Assembly: GCA_030550695.1 (NCBI GenBank)
Contig: JAUQOX010000023.1
Coordinates: forward strand, 1 to 19,987
Source: Gemmatimonadota bacterium
Lineage (GTDB): Bacteria > Gemmatimonadota > Gemmatimonadetes > Longimicrobiales > Gaopeijiaceae
Length of the DNA: 19,987 nt
Direction of reading: 5' to 3'
Part shown: positions 6,601 through 14,782 of the stretch, piece after piece
Position numbering within the stretch: the stretch's first letter is position 1
How the letters are laid out: each line of letters opens with the position of its first letter
The notes under the pieces: model-generated
Databases searched by the model: none
Told to the model about the DNA's origin: nothing
Seen by the model: the letters and a program-made list of their open reading frames with translations, nothing else
Translations under genes and position numbers: made by a program

Positions 6601-8296
6601 GGGCCGCTTCCCCTTGCCGGGTATAGAGAACCTTCCGTCCGGTAAGATCCCTGTGCCATTGGCCCGGGGTGAACTGGAGGGCCGAATGGACGGGACCGTC
6701 TACACAGGTCCGTTCGCCGGAGGGGATGGAGCACTTTCCGCAAATCCCGATCCCGCAACTCGTGTAGCGCTCCACGATATGGAAGATGTCCTGGGGGGGG
6801 GCGTACTTCCTCTCCACGCCGTCCAAGGCCGCCATGGCCAGCTCCGGCCCGCAGTTCAGGAAGACAGGATCCGGCAAGGGGCGGCGCGACATGACCTCGT
6901 CCACGAGTTCGGCAATGCGCCCCCGGAAACCGGCGGTTCCGTCGTCGGTGGAGACATGAAGCTCTCCCAGGGCCTCGAAGGACCGCCGGTAGGCCAACTC
7001 GGAGGCGGTGCGGGCCCCCAGGAAGATGCGCTTCGGGCCGGGATGGATCTGAGCCGCATGGTGGATGGGGGCGATCCCCACCCCGGCGCCCACCAACACC
7101 ACCGGACGGTGGGTGGGGAGGGCAAAAGGACGTCCGTAGGGCCCCCGGACCCTGACCACTTCATTGGGCCGGAGCAGGCAGGCCTTGTGGGTCATGGGGC
7201 CCACGTCCCGGACCAGCAGTTCCAGCCGATCCCGGTTGGCGGCCACCGAGAAGGGCTTCGAATCCGTATTGCTCACCTTCAGGAAGACGAACTGCCCCAC
7301 GGAAACCTCCGCGGGCAACCGCTCCCGGAACTTGATGACCCGAATGGAAGGACCGTAGGCCTCCACCTCCTGGACCACAAAGGGAAGATAGTCCATGAGG
7401 CGCCGGTTCATGGTCATGGCCGTGGCCCGGTCTCCACCGCCGGCCAGATCCTCCTCAAGGATCCGGAAGTAGTCCCGAATCTCCTCCGAGGTGAGCCCTC
7501 CCAGGGCCGTGCCTATGGCAAAGAACTCGAGGGAAGGGTCCACCGCCTTCAGACGCCGGATGTCTCCTGCTCCCCGAATCCCTCCCATGGCGATGATGGG
7601 CACCGAGACCACACGACGGAGCCTCTGGATCGCCTCCAGCGTGACGGGGAAGAGGGCAGCGCCGGAAAGCCCCCCGTACTGGTGGCTCAGTTCCGGATTG
7701 GGACCCCCGATGGTGTTGATGGCCGACAGGGCGTCGGCCCCCCCTTCCACCGCCGCCACCGCCACCTGTTCCAGGGCTTCCACCCCCGCGTTCAGCTTGA
7801 CAAGGATGGGCTTGCTTGTGACCCGACGGACAGCCCGGGTGATGCTTCGCACGGTGTCAGGATCGGATCCGATGAGGATCCCTCCCTTTTCCGCATGGGG
7901 GCAGGACACGTTGAGTTCGTAACCGTCTGCGGCATCGCCGGCGGCCTCGAATTCCGCCACCGCATAGGCAAACCGTTCCTCGGTGCTTTCCCCGATCTGG
8001 GCCATGAGGAACACGTCGGGGGGCGAGACCTCCCTCAGCTCCAAGAAGCTGCGAACGGTCTCCTGGAGGCCCGGGTTGGTGTATCCCACCGCATTCCAGA
8101 GGGAATCGGGGGTCGGCTGGGCGAGGATGTCCTCCCGGTTCCCGGCCCGGGGTTCGATGGTGGTGCTCTTCCCTTGGTAGAAGCCGATTTGGGGAACGTG
8201 ACGGAACATCCAGGCCGCCACGTCGCTGTTGGTGGTGACGATGCCCGAGGGAAGGCCGAACCGGCCCCGCACCCTTTTTCCCAAAAGGTTGTACAT
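6572..8296 (-). CDS. fused dihydroorotate dehydrogenase (PyrD) and electron-transfer subunit (PyrK)
   Basis: This single 574-residue frame joins the two subunits of a type 1B dihydroorotate dehydrogenase, which oxidises dihydroorotate to orotate and passes electrons to NAD. Residues about 1-305 are PyrD, an FMN TIM barrel with NVSCPHAEKGG (catalytic C132), PILVKLNAG (K167), SAINTIGG and IIAMGGI. Residues about 306-574 are PyrK, a ferredoxin-reductase-like module with FAD motif SKPFSVA (346-352), NAD motif VGAGVGIAP (402-410) and a [2Fe-2S] site formed by C514, C519, C522 and C531. The last cysteine gap (8 residues) is shorter than I recall for the Lactococcus protein. The ATG at 8296 matches where PyrD normally starts and has AAAGGGGC just upstream; longer frames would run into pyrF. 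There is no stop or frameshift at the junction. The fusion is directly visible; NAD as acceptor is inferred from family. Confidence 0.94.
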   Translation of the reverse strand: MYNLLGKRVRGRFGLPSGIVTTNSDVAAWMFRHVPQIGFYQGKSTTIEPRAGNREDILAQPTPDSLWNAVGYTNPGLQETVRSFLELREVSPPDVFLMAQIGESTEERFAYAVAEFEAAGDAADGYELNVSCPHAEKGGILIGSDPDTVRSITRAVRRVTSKPILVKLNAGVEALEQVAVAAVEGGADALSAINTIGGPNPELSHQYGGLSGAALFPVTLEAIQRLRRVVSVPIIAMGGIRGAGDIRRLKAVDPSLEFFAIGTALGGLTSEEIRDYFRILEEDLAGGGDRATAMTMNRRLMDYLPFVVQEVEAYGPSIRVIKFRERLPAEVSVGQFVFLKVSNTDSKPFSVAANRDRLELLVRDVGPMTHKACLLRPNEVVRVRGPYGRPFALPTHRPVVLVGAGVGIAPIHHAAQIHPGPKRIFLGARTASELAYRRSFEALGELHVSTDDGTAGFRGRIAELVDEVMSRRPLPDPVFLNCGPELAMAALDGVERKYAPPQDIFHIVERYTSCGIGICGKCSIPSGERTCVDGPVHSALQFTPGQWHRDLTGRKVLYTRQGEAALVGGGEPGP

Positions 8297-8298
8297 AT

Positions 8299-8319
8299 CG
8301 CCCCTTTCCCCTCGGGGCG
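8299..8319 (-). promoter_or_regulatory. hairpin covering the pyrDK ribosome-binding site
   Basis: On the minus strand CGCCCC (8314-8319) can pair with GGGGCG (8299-8304) across a 9-nt loop. The 3' arm includes most of the AAAGGGGC that precedes the ATG at 8296, so the fold would hide the ribosome-binding site. A perfect AAAGGAGGTG lies upstream at 8360-8369 but has no start codon at suitable spacing. Translational control is inference. Confidence 0.35.
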
Positions 8320-8384
8320 CATCGGACAGGGACGCCGGAGCCGATCCTGAGCCCCGGGACACCTCCTTTCCGCGCCCTCGCTCC

Positions 8385-9179
8385 TCAGATGAACCCCACC
8401 CGACCCTCTCCTCGCCCTGCCGCAGCCACATCCCGGAGGATTTCCCAAGCCGCATCCAGGGGATCGGGAGCCTCCAGGATGGCGCGACCCACCACCAACA
8501 AGGAGGAGCCGGCGGCCACCGCTCCCCCGGGGGACAACACCCGTTTCTGATCCGATCCGCCGGGGGTGGTGGTTCCCCGGATCCCCGGGGTGACGAAGAA
8601 GAACCCCTGGGGGAGGTCCTTCCTCAGACGGGGCAGGTCGAGAGCCGAGCAGACCACGCCGTCCAACCCCGCCCGGTGGGCCAGGAGGGCCAGATGGAGG
8701 ACATGGTCCTCCAGGGGCCCCTCCACCCGCAACTCCCGATTCAGGATCTCCTGGTCCAGACTGGTGAGAACGGTGACAGCCACCAGCTTGGGCAGTTCCT
8801 GCCCCGGAGCCGTCCCCTGCGCCACCCCTTCCCGGGCGGCCTCCATCATGGCCCTGCCGCCGGAGGCATGAACGTTGATCAGGCCCGCGCCCAGCTCCGC
8901 TGCGGCTCGGCAGGCCAAGCGCACCGTGTTGGGGATGTCGTGGTACTTGAGGTCCAGGAACACCCGCCCCCCTTCTTCCCGCACCCCTTCCACGGCCCGG
9001 GGACCGAAACGGGTGAAGAGTTCCTTTCCGACCTTGAACATTCCCACCCACGGGGAGAGTTCGCGGACGGTCCGGCGGACCGAGGCCAATTCCGAAAAAC
9101 CGTCGAGGGCAAGACAAACCTTGGTCCTGGCCTGCGCTTCTTCCGGCGACAGCCGGTTCCGGGGATCGGTTTCGGGCAT
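8385..9179 (-). CDS. pyrF: orotidine 5'-phosphate decarboxylase
   Basis: This enzyme makes UMP from OMP, the last step of de novo pyrimidine synthesis, in the cytosol. The 264-residue TIM-barrel protein has the catalytic DLKYHDI block (D76, K78, D81), the substrate residues around LALDG (D26) and FKVGKE, and the C-terminal phosphate-binding segment VTPGIRG ... DQKRVLSPGGAV ... VVGRAI. Length is typical of the bacterial group I enzyme. The ATG at 9179 lies 9 bp after the pyrE stop without a clear Shine-Dalgarno sequence, suggesting coupling to pyrE. The pyrE-pyrF-pyrDK order gathers three consecutive steps (PyrD, PyrE, PyrF); no carAB, pyrB, pyrC or pyrR is present in the window. Confidence 0.96.
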   Translation of the reverse strand: MPETDPRNRLSPEEAQARTKVCLALDGFSELASVRRTVRELSPWVGMFKVGKELFTRFGPRAVEGVREEGGRVFLDLKYHDIPNTVRLACRAAAELGAGLINVHASGGRAMMEAAREGVAQGTAPGQELPKLVAVTVLTSLDQEILNRELRVEGPLEDHVLHLALLAHRAGLDGVVCSALDLPRLRKDLPQGFFFVTPGIRGTTTPGGSDQKRVLSPGGAVAAGSSLLVVGRAILEAPDPLDAAWEILRDVAAAGRGEGRVGFI

Positions 9180-9188
9180 AGGCGGGGG

Positions 9189-9962
9189 TCAGACGGCCGA
9201 GACCCGGGGAAACCCGTGGGCCTCACCCCAACCGAAGGGATCCTGGCGCCATCTCTCCAGAAGGGCGATCTCCTCGGCGGTCAGCCATCCCCCTTGCCGG
9301 GCCACCTCCAGGAGAAGGGGGAAGGTGAGGAGGGCATCGTGGCGGCAAGGGGGATCCAGAGCCCGGAACGCCTCCTCCGCCTTCTCCAGACCGTAACTGA
9401 AGATGGAGAGGCACCAGGAACAAATCCCACCGGCGTCCCGCACGGCCTGCACCGCCTGAGCCGAACTGCCCCCCGTGGAAACCAGATCCTCGATGACCAC
9501 CACCCGAAGTCCCCGCAGATCGTCCTCCGCACCGATTCCCTCGATACGGTTCCGAAGCCCGTGGTCCTTGGGCTTGTCCCGCACATACACAAAGGGGAGG
9601 GACAGCAGGTCGGCCAACAGGGCGCCGTGGGGGATCCCCGCCGTGGCCGTCCCCGCCACCACCTCGGGCTGGATCTCATGGGCTTCCACCAGCTCGGCCA
9701 GCCCCCTGGCGATGAGGCGGCGCAACTCGGGATGGAACAGAAACATCCGGTTGTCGTTGTAGACGGGCATGCGGTACCCCGAGGCCCATTGGAAGGGGTT
9801 GGAGGGGTTCAGGCGGATGGCGCCGAGCCGCAGGCCCTCTTGGGCGAGCCTTCTGGCGAGATCCTCGATGGGTTCCCCCTTGGCAGCAGACGAAGGGTGC
9901 ACCACGGAACGGAGCGGCGTTAACGTACCGCCGCCGGAAGAGGTGTCAAGGACAAGGCTCAT
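9189..9962 (-). CDS. pyrE: orotate phosphoribosyltransferase
   Basis: PyrE joins orotate to PRPP to give OMP. From ATG at 9962 the protein has 257 residues. The PRPP-binding motif VVVIEDLVSTGGS (154-166) is clear, and the flexible catalytic loop is represented by RDKPKDHG (128-135). Early substrate contacts include NPFQWASGYRMPVYND. The first 30 or so residues (Ser/Thr-rich, then SSAAKGEPIED) precede the usual family start, so a shorter product from an internal GTG is possible. A TTG at 9986 is also in frame but overlaps cysS. The ATG lies 13 bp after the cysS stop, with GTGAGG about 10 nt upstream. The identity is secure; the start is less so. Confidence 0.95.
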   Translation of the reverse strand: MSLVLDTSSGGGTLTPLRSVVHPSSAAKGEPIEDLARRLAQEGLRLGAIRLNPSNPFQWASGYRMPVYNDNRMFLFHPELRRLIARGLAELVEAHEIQPEVVAGTATAGIPHGALLADLLSLPFVYVRDKPKDHGLRNRIEGIGAEDDLRGLRVVVIEDLVSTGGSSAQAVQAVRDAGGICSWCLSIFSYGLEKAEEAFRALDPPCRHDALLTFPLLLEVARQGGWLTAEEIALLERWRQDPFGWGEAHGFPRVSAV

Positions 9963-9975
9963 GCGGCAGGGGGCC

Positions 9976-11412
9976 TCACCGGACAACCTTCCAGCGGGTG
10001 CCCGAAGGGGTGTCTTCCAGTACGATGCCCCGGGAGTGCAACTCCGCCCGGATGGCGTCGGCCCGGGAGAAGTCCCGCCGGCGCCGTGCCTCGGTCCGCT
10101 CCCGAATCTTCGCCTCGACCCACTCCGCCGTGGCAGGGTCTACGCCCCGGCTCTGCCGGGCCAATTCCAACAGTCCTAGGACCTCGTCCATGCGGGACAG
10201 AGCCGACAGAGCGCCTTCCCGATCTGCCGTGGAGATGGGACCCTGGGCCCGGTCCAGCTCACCGTTCACGGCATGGACGAAGACAAAGAGGGCGGCCATC
10301 GCCTCCGGACTGTTCAAGTCGTCGTCCATCCCCTCGCGGAACCGCTCCAAGGCCTCCTGGGCCAGAGCTGCCAAAGCGGTGGGCGGTGCGTCGGGGTCGG
10401 AGGGGGTCTCCCGGAGACGGGCCTCAAAGTCCACCAGCCTCTGAAGGGCTCGGGAGGAGGCCTCCAGTCCCGCGGTGGTGAAGTTCAGCTCCTTCCTGTA
10501 CTGGGCGGAAAGGAGCTGGTGACGGATGGCCGCCGGTTCGAAACCCCGATCCAGGAGTTCACGCACGGTGAGGGTGTTCCCCAAGGACTTGGACATCTTC
10601 TGGCCTTCCAACAGAAGATGCTTGATGTGCAACCAGTACCGCACAAACGGTTTTCCGGTGAGGGCTTCGGTCTGGGCGATCTCGTCTTCGTGGTGGGGGA
10701 AGATGAGGTCCTCACCGCCCAAATGGATGTCCAGGGTCTCGCCCAGTTCGCTCAAGCTCATGACGGAGCACTCCAGGTGCCATCCGGGGCGCCCCCGCCC
10801 CCAAGGGGAATCCCACGCGGCCCCCGCTGCTTCGTCCTCGGGCCGGGCGGCCTTCCAAAGGGCAAAATCCCTCACGTCGTCTTTCCCGTACTCGTCCACC
10901 GCCACCCTGGCCCCCGGCTTGACCCCCTCCAGGTCCACCCGGGAAAGCTTCCCGTAGCCGGGGAAACGCCCGATGGGGAAGTAGACCGATCCATCCTCGG
11001 CCTGATAGGCCATCCCCTTCTCTTCGAGCCGGCGCACGAACTCCACCATGGCCGTCACGTAGTGGGTGGCACGAGGGTAGGCGTCGGCGGGGCGGATCCC
11101 CAGAGTCCTGGCATCCTCGAGGAAGGCTTCGGCAAAACGGGGCGTGTACTCGGCGATGGTCACCCCTTCCCGAAGCGCACCCTGAATGGTCTTGTCGTCC
11201 ACGTCGGTGAGGTTGGTCACGAAGCGGACTCCGTAGCCCAACCACTCCAGGTAACGATGGAGGAGGTCGTAGACCACGAAGGTCCGGTAATTTCCGATGT
11301 GGGGAAAGTCGTACACGGTGGGACCGCAGCCATAGATCAGGACCCTTTGCGGATCCTGGGGACGAAAGACCTCAAGGGCACGGGAGAGGGTATTGTAGAG
11401 CCTTAACGCCAT
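9976..11412 (-). CDS. cysS: cysteinyl-tRNA synthetase
   Basis: CysRS charges tRNA-Cys with cysteine. The 478-residue class I synthetase has YGCGPTVYDFPHIGN at its start, where HIGN (38-41) is the HIGH-type ATP motif in a variant form, and KMSKSLGN (272-279) as the second ATP motif. The catalytic zinc ligands C29, C215, H240 and E244 align with the four known in the E. coli enzyme (C28, C209, H234, E238). The C-terminal helical anticodon-binding part (about 310-478) ends in a short TRWKVVR strand. Length is normal and no editing domain is expected. ATG at 11412 is the first good start. Downstream, pyrE begins 13 bp later, so the two are probably cotranscribed although functionally unrelated. 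Confidence 0.97.
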   Translation of the reverse strand: MALRLYNTLSRALEVFRPQDPQRVLIYGCGPTVYDFPHIGNYRTFVVYDLLHRYLEWLGYGVRFVTNLTDVDDKTIQGALREGVTIAEYTPRFAEAFLEDARTLGIRPADAYPRATHYVTAMVEFVRRLEEKGMAYQAEDGSVYFPIGRFPGYGKLSRVDLEGVKPGARVAVDEYGKDDVRDFALWKAARPEDEAAGAAWDSPWGRGRPGWHLECSVMSLSELGETLDIHLGGEDLIFPHHEDEIAQTEALTGKPFVRYWLHIKHLLLEGQKMSKSLGNTLTVRELLDRGFEPAAIRHQLLSAQYRKELNFTTAGLEASSRALQRLVDFEARLRETPSDPDAPPTALAALAQEALERFREGMDDDLNSPEAMAALFVFVHAVNGELDRAQGPISTADREGALSALSRMDEVLGLLELARQSRGVDPATAEWVEAKIRERTEARRRRDFSRADAIRAELHSRGIVLEDTPSGTRWKVVR

Positions 11413-11471
11413 GGTACATCCGAGGGTTCAGAGGATGGACAGGGGGAGGGGGGCCGCAACGGATCCTCCCC

Positions 11472-12005
11472 TCATCGGAGGACGCGGAGTTCGGACACGA
11501 CCCACCTCCCCTCGCTCCGCTCGAACCCGACGAACAAGGTCAAGAGCAAGGGGGCGCCAGGCTGGGGGACCGCCACCCGGTATTCGGCTGACCCCCTGGG
11601 TGAGTCCGGTCCTGCAAAGGAGACCCGGACCAGCTCGGCTCGGCCTCCCGGGAAACGTTGGAAGAACTCCTGCAGGGCGGCACGACCCTTCCGGGCCGAC
11701 ACCGAGCGGTGATCCTCCTGCAACAGTTGCAGCCGAAGGCCGTCTTCCTTGAGGAGGGATTCCAAAAGCGGCGCATCGCCCCGAGTCCACAGGTCACCCA
11801 AACGGCGGGCCGCTTCCTCCAGGCTCTGGGGAAGGAAACCCGAGGGCACCGCTCCCCCGGGGCCTTCCAAGACGGCCCGGGGCGGGGAAGGCGATGGGCC
11901 GGACCCGAAGGGCAAGGGGGTCACCTGCCCCGCGAGCCCGGGCCCCCTCCCCCCCCAAACGAACGCCGTCACAGCCAAGGTCAAACCAACCTTTGCCCTC
12001 CTCAC
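11472..12005 (-). CDS. secreted NTF2-like protein of unknown role
   Basis: I do not recognise a specific gene. From GTG at 12005 the product has 177 residues. Residues about 1-26 look like a signal peptide (RR, then the hydrophobic stretch VGLTLAVTAFVW, ending LAGQ), with no lipoprotein cysteine. A proline-rich linker (about 27-55) follows, then one alpha+beta domain (about 58-177) opening LEEAARRLGDLWTRGD and containing GRAALQEFFQRF and a closing GRWVVSELRVL. This pattern resembles SnoaL/DUF4783-type NTF2 folds, which bind small ligands or act as scaffolds. The GTG overlaps the amidase TGA (GTGA) and has GGGAGGAGG just upstream, so it is probably made together with the secreted amidase and may act in the periplasm. 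Any enzymatic role is unknown. Confidence 0.75.
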   Translation of the reverse strand: MRRAKVGLTLAVTAFVWGGRGPGLAGQVTPLPFGSGPSPSPPRAVLEGPGGAVPSGFLPQSLEEAARRLGDLWTRGDAPLLESLLKEDGLRLQLLQEDHRSVSARKGRAALQEFFQRFPGGRAELVRVSFAGPDSPRGSAEYRVAVPQPGAPLLLTLFVGFERSEGRWVVSELRVLR

Positions 12006-13252
12006 GAACCCTCCTCCCTGCCGGTCCCGGACTGGACCGGCGGATAGCGCCGGAAGAACTCCGTCACCGCCCGGGCGACGGCCCGTGCCACTTCGCTCTG
12101 AAAGTCCGGCCGGAGGAGAAGCCGCTCCTCCTCCCGGTTCGTGATGAAACCCACCTCCAGGAGGACCGCCGGCATGGGGGTGTTGGTGAGGACAGCAAAG
12201 GGCCCCTGCTTGACCCCTCGATTGGGCCCCGGGTGCACCCGCGCCAGTTCGTTCTGGACGAGTTCCGCCAAAAGAGAGGACCAGAGCTGATAGTCGAGAT
12301 TGCGAAGCTCGTTCAGGATGAATCCCAGCTCGGGGTCGGAGCCAGGCGAGGCGGAGCTCCCTTCGAACCGGACCGCCGAGTTCTCCAGGGCCGCCACCCT
12401 CCGCTCGTGTTCCGTCCTGGCCGGGGACAGGAAATAGGTTTCGAAGCCCCGGGTGGAGCGGGAAGCGGGCAGAGCGTTGGCGTGCACCGAAAGGAAGATT
12501 CCGTAGCGATCCCCCTTCCAGCGGGTGGCCAATTCTCCCCTTTGCCACAAGGGAACCAGCTCATCGGTTTCCCGGGTGAGTCGTACCTCGAGGTCAGGCT
12601 GGGAAGCCAACTCCCGGGCGATGGCTTTGGCTATAGCCAGGGCCACGGTCTTCTCTTCCACCCCCGTAGGCCCCTTGGCTCCCGGGTCCGAGCCCCCATG
12701 CCCCGCGTCGATGACGACCACCCGGCGGTCGCGGGGAGGAGGAGGGGGAACCGACGCCGGCCTACCGTTCTCCCCCCGCCCCACGTTCCTTTCGTCCGTG
12801 GCCGTTCCGAGCTCCAGCGTCCCCAGCTCGTCCCGCCAACGGCACAGTTGGGGGAGCTTCCAGGTGAGGACATCCGTCAGAACCTGCACCGGCACCCACA
12901 GCGAGTCGCCCCGCCGCAGGGGCGGCTGGGCCAAATGGACCCCGTCGCCGTTCCAGCGGAGGTAGGGCACCCCCTCCCACAACTCCACCTCCGCCCGCCC
13001 CCGCTCCCAACCCCTCTTTCCCAACCCCTCCCCCCCTTCCCAACGCCAGCCCCAAGGCGCCAGGTCGCCCGGAGCGAAGACCACCGTACCGGACTCCATC
13101 CGCAGGGGAACCCACCACTCGCGGCCCTCCAGCCCATCCCGGACCCTCAGCCCTGCCCAGGGCTGGGTCTGTCCGCCGGCCTCCGTCCCCCCCGAGAGAA
13201 CCAGAACAGCCGTAAGGGCCAGCAGTGCCAAGGGAGGATGGGCAAGCCTCAT
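12002..13252 (-). CDS. secreted N-acetylmuramoyl-L-alanine amidase (Amidase_3)
   Basis: This zinc enzyme cuts the bond between MurNAc and L-Ala of the peptide stem in peptidoglycan, typically to separate daughter cells. The 416-residue product has an N-terminal signal peptide (about 1-28). A first domain (about 30-150) rich in Trp/Gly resembles a copper-amine-oxidase-N-like region, and a Pro/Arg linker (about 150-176) follows. The catalytic domain (about 177-400) shows IDAGHGGSDPGA (H185), E200, SVHANA (H257) and LLEVGFITN (catalytic E366), the complete AmiC-type set. ATG at 13252 was chosen over upstream starts because it opens the signal peptide and lies 10 bp after the smpB stop. It overlaps the next gene by four bases. 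A purine-rich, strongly G-tracted segment lies in its first domain. Confidence 0.93.
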   Translation of the reverse strand: MRLAHPPLALLALTAVLVLSGGTEAGGQTQPWAGLRVRDGLEGREWWVPLRMESGTVVFAPGDLAPWGWRWEGGEGLGKRGWERGRAEVELWEGVPYLRWNGDGVHLAQPPLRRGDSLWVPVQVLTDVLTWKLPQLCRWRDELGTLELGTATDERNVGRGENGRPASVPPPPPRDRRVVVIDAGHGGSDPGAKGPTGVEEKTVALAIAKAIARELASQPDLEVRLTRETDELVPLWQRGELATRWKGDRYGIFLSVHANALPASRSTRGFETYFLSPARTEHERRVAALENSAVRFEGSSASPGSDPELGFILNELRNLDYQLWSSLLAELVQNELARVHPGPNRGVKQGPFAVLTNTPMPAVLLEVGFITNREEERLLLRPDFQSEVARAVARAVTEFFRRYPPVQSGTGREEGS

Positions 13253-13262
13253 GTTCCCTGCC

Positions 13263-13727
13263 TCAACGGCGGTGCCGCTCCATGGCCCGGCGGGCTTCGG
13301 CCTCCTGGGTTTTCCTCCGGAGCTTTTCCCGCTTGTCGTGGAGTTTCCGGCCCTTGGCCAAGGCAAGGGTCAGCTTCGCCTTTCCGTTGCGGAAGTAGAT
13401 CTCCAGAGGAATCAGCGTAAGACCCTTCTCCTCCACCTTTCCCGTCAGGCGCCGGATCTCGTGCCGATTCAGGAGGAGCTTTCGAACCCGCAAGGGGTCT
13501 TCGTTGAAACGATTGGCCTGCTCGTAGGGGGAGATGTGGAGGCTGTGGAGCCAGACCTCGCCTCCCTCCACCCGCGCGTAGGCGTCCTGCAGGCCTACCT
13601 TTCCCTCGCGGAGGGACTTCACCTCCGGCCCCTTCAGGACGATACCGGCCTCGAAGGTCTCCAAGACCTCGAACTCGTGCCGGGCTTTCCGGTTGGTGGC
13701 GACGACCTTCCGCGCTCCTTCCATCAT
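13263..13727 (-). CDS. smpB: SsrA (tmRNA)-binding protein SmpB
   Basis: SmpB partners tmRNA to rescue ribosomes stalled on broken mRNAs. The 154 residues show the family core: NRKARHEFEVLETFEAGIVL near the N-terminus, GPEVKSLREGKVGLQDAY, and ISPYEQANRFNEDPLRVRKLLL. The basic C-terminal tail (KGRKLHDKREKLRRK onward) enters the mRNA channel. Two adjacent ATGs (13727 and 13724) are possible; the first overlaps the upstream TGA as ATGA. GGGAGAAGGG lies just upstream. The tmRNA gene itself was not found in this window. The amidase gene follows 10 bp later. Confidence 0.97.
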   Translation of the reverse strand: MMEGARKVVATNRKARHEFEVLETFEAGIVLKGPEVKSLREGKVGLQDAYARVEGGEVWLHSLHISPYEQANRFNEDPLRVRKLLLNRHEIRRLTGKVEEKGLTLIPLEIYFRNGKAKLTLALAKGRKLHDKREKLRRKTQEAEARRAMERHRR

Positions 13728-14701
13728 GGGCCCTTCTCCCCCAAGCCTGCCGGTCCAGGGGAACGACCGCGGACCACCGGGGACACCCCTGGGCCAGCCA
13801 AGGCTGCCCGAACCTGGGCAACCTCCCCGGCTAGGATAAACACTACGGCGCTGTAATAGATCCAGAAGAAGAGGACCGCCGCTGCGGCCAGGGGCCCATA
13901 GGTGCTCCGGTAGTCCACGATGGAGGTCACCATCCAGGCGAAGGCGATCTTGAGCCCCTCGAAGGCCACGGCTGCCACACTGGCGGCCAACAGGGCCGTT
14001 CTCCACGGGACCCGCCGAGGGGGAAGGTAGCGGTAGAGGAGAAGGAACAGGGCCCAGATGGAAAACAACGCCACGGCCTTGGCCGCCAGGTTCTGGAAGA
14101 AGGAGAGATCGTCCGCATGCCAGCCCAGAAACCCGGCACCCTTCCGTTGCAGGACCTCCACGAGAAAGGTGATCCCCAAGTTGGCCAGGAAAAGGCCTCC
14201 CCCGACCAGGACCGTGAGGGCGTCGAACAACTTTCCCCGGAGGAACGGACGAGCTTTCCGGAAGCCGAAGATTCTCCGGACCACCGTGCGAAGGGTGGCC
14301 ACCAGCCGGGTGGAGATCCACAAGAAACCGAGGAATCCGACCAAACTCAGCCCACCCCGCTCCTCCAGGATCTGCCGCACCACGGCCTCTCCCTGGACGA
14401 GGAGGGCGCGCCCCCCTTCCACCTCCGGCAGGCCCCGGGCCACGGCGGCCACCAGATGGGAGGCGGGGTCCGGGACCCGCGCAGCCAGGAGGAAACCTGC
14501 AAGTCCCACCACGAGGAGGGTGAGGGGCACCACGGCCACCAACACGTTGAAGGTGATGGCCCCGGCCATGAAAAAGAGATCGTCCTCCGAGGCCTTGGCA
14601 TGGAGGGCCTTGAGGAAGCCCCACACCGACGACCGCCACCATCCCTTCGGACCGGGCGCCGAGGGGGAAGGGACCCCGGGGTCGGAGCCTGGACGTTGCA
14701 C
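13724..14701 (-). CDS. YihY/BrkB family inner-membrane protein
   Basis: The 325-residue product belongs to the YihY/BrkB (UPF0761) family of six-span membrane proteins, once annotated as ribonuclease BN; its molecular function is not settled. Predicted membrane spans lie at about 45-73, 119-140, 160-182, 205-224, 234-258 and 269-293. Family features include the DDLFFMAGAITFNVLVAVVPL opening (about 40-60, shown in part), WISTRLVATLRTV and the last-span signature YGPLAAAAVLFFWIYYSA (268-285). The start codon GTG at 14701 has AGAAGG five bases upstream. The first 20 residues are Pro/Gly/Ser-rich and cytoplasmic. The gene overlaps smpB by ATGA and follows the YtxH gene after 81 bp. Confidence 0.9.
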   Translation of the reverse strand: MQRPGSDPGVPSPSAPGPKGWWRSSVWGFLKALHAKASEDDLFFMAGAITFNVLVAVVPLTLLVVGLAGFLLAARVPDPASHLVAAVARGLPEVEGGRALLVQGEAVVRQILEERGGLSLVGFLGFLWISTRLVATLRTVVRRIFGFRKARPFLRGKLFDALTVLVGGGLFLANLGITFLVEVLQRKGAGFLGWHADDLSFFQNLAAKAVALFSIWALFLLLYRYLPPRRVPWRTALLAASVAAVAFEGLKIAFAWMVTSIVDYRSTYGPLAAAAVLFFWIYYSAVVFILAGEVAQVRAALAGPGVSPVVRGRSPGPAGLGEKGP

Positions 14702-14782
14702 TTCGGCCTTCTCTCTCCCCCCCTGCCGGGACCCCCACCCGGAGGTGGGAAATCCGGGGATACGAACGACCCTCTCCTCCCC

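Noticed and set aside
6614..8350. Long plus-strand open frame (578 codons) opposite pyrDK
   Set aside because: Antisense open frames are common in GC-rich genes; the minus frame carries complete PyrD and PyrK motifs.
8297..8455. Longer N-terminus for PyrDK
   Set aside because: It would overlap the end of pyrF and add sequence unlike any PyrD start; the ATG at 8296 fits the normal position.
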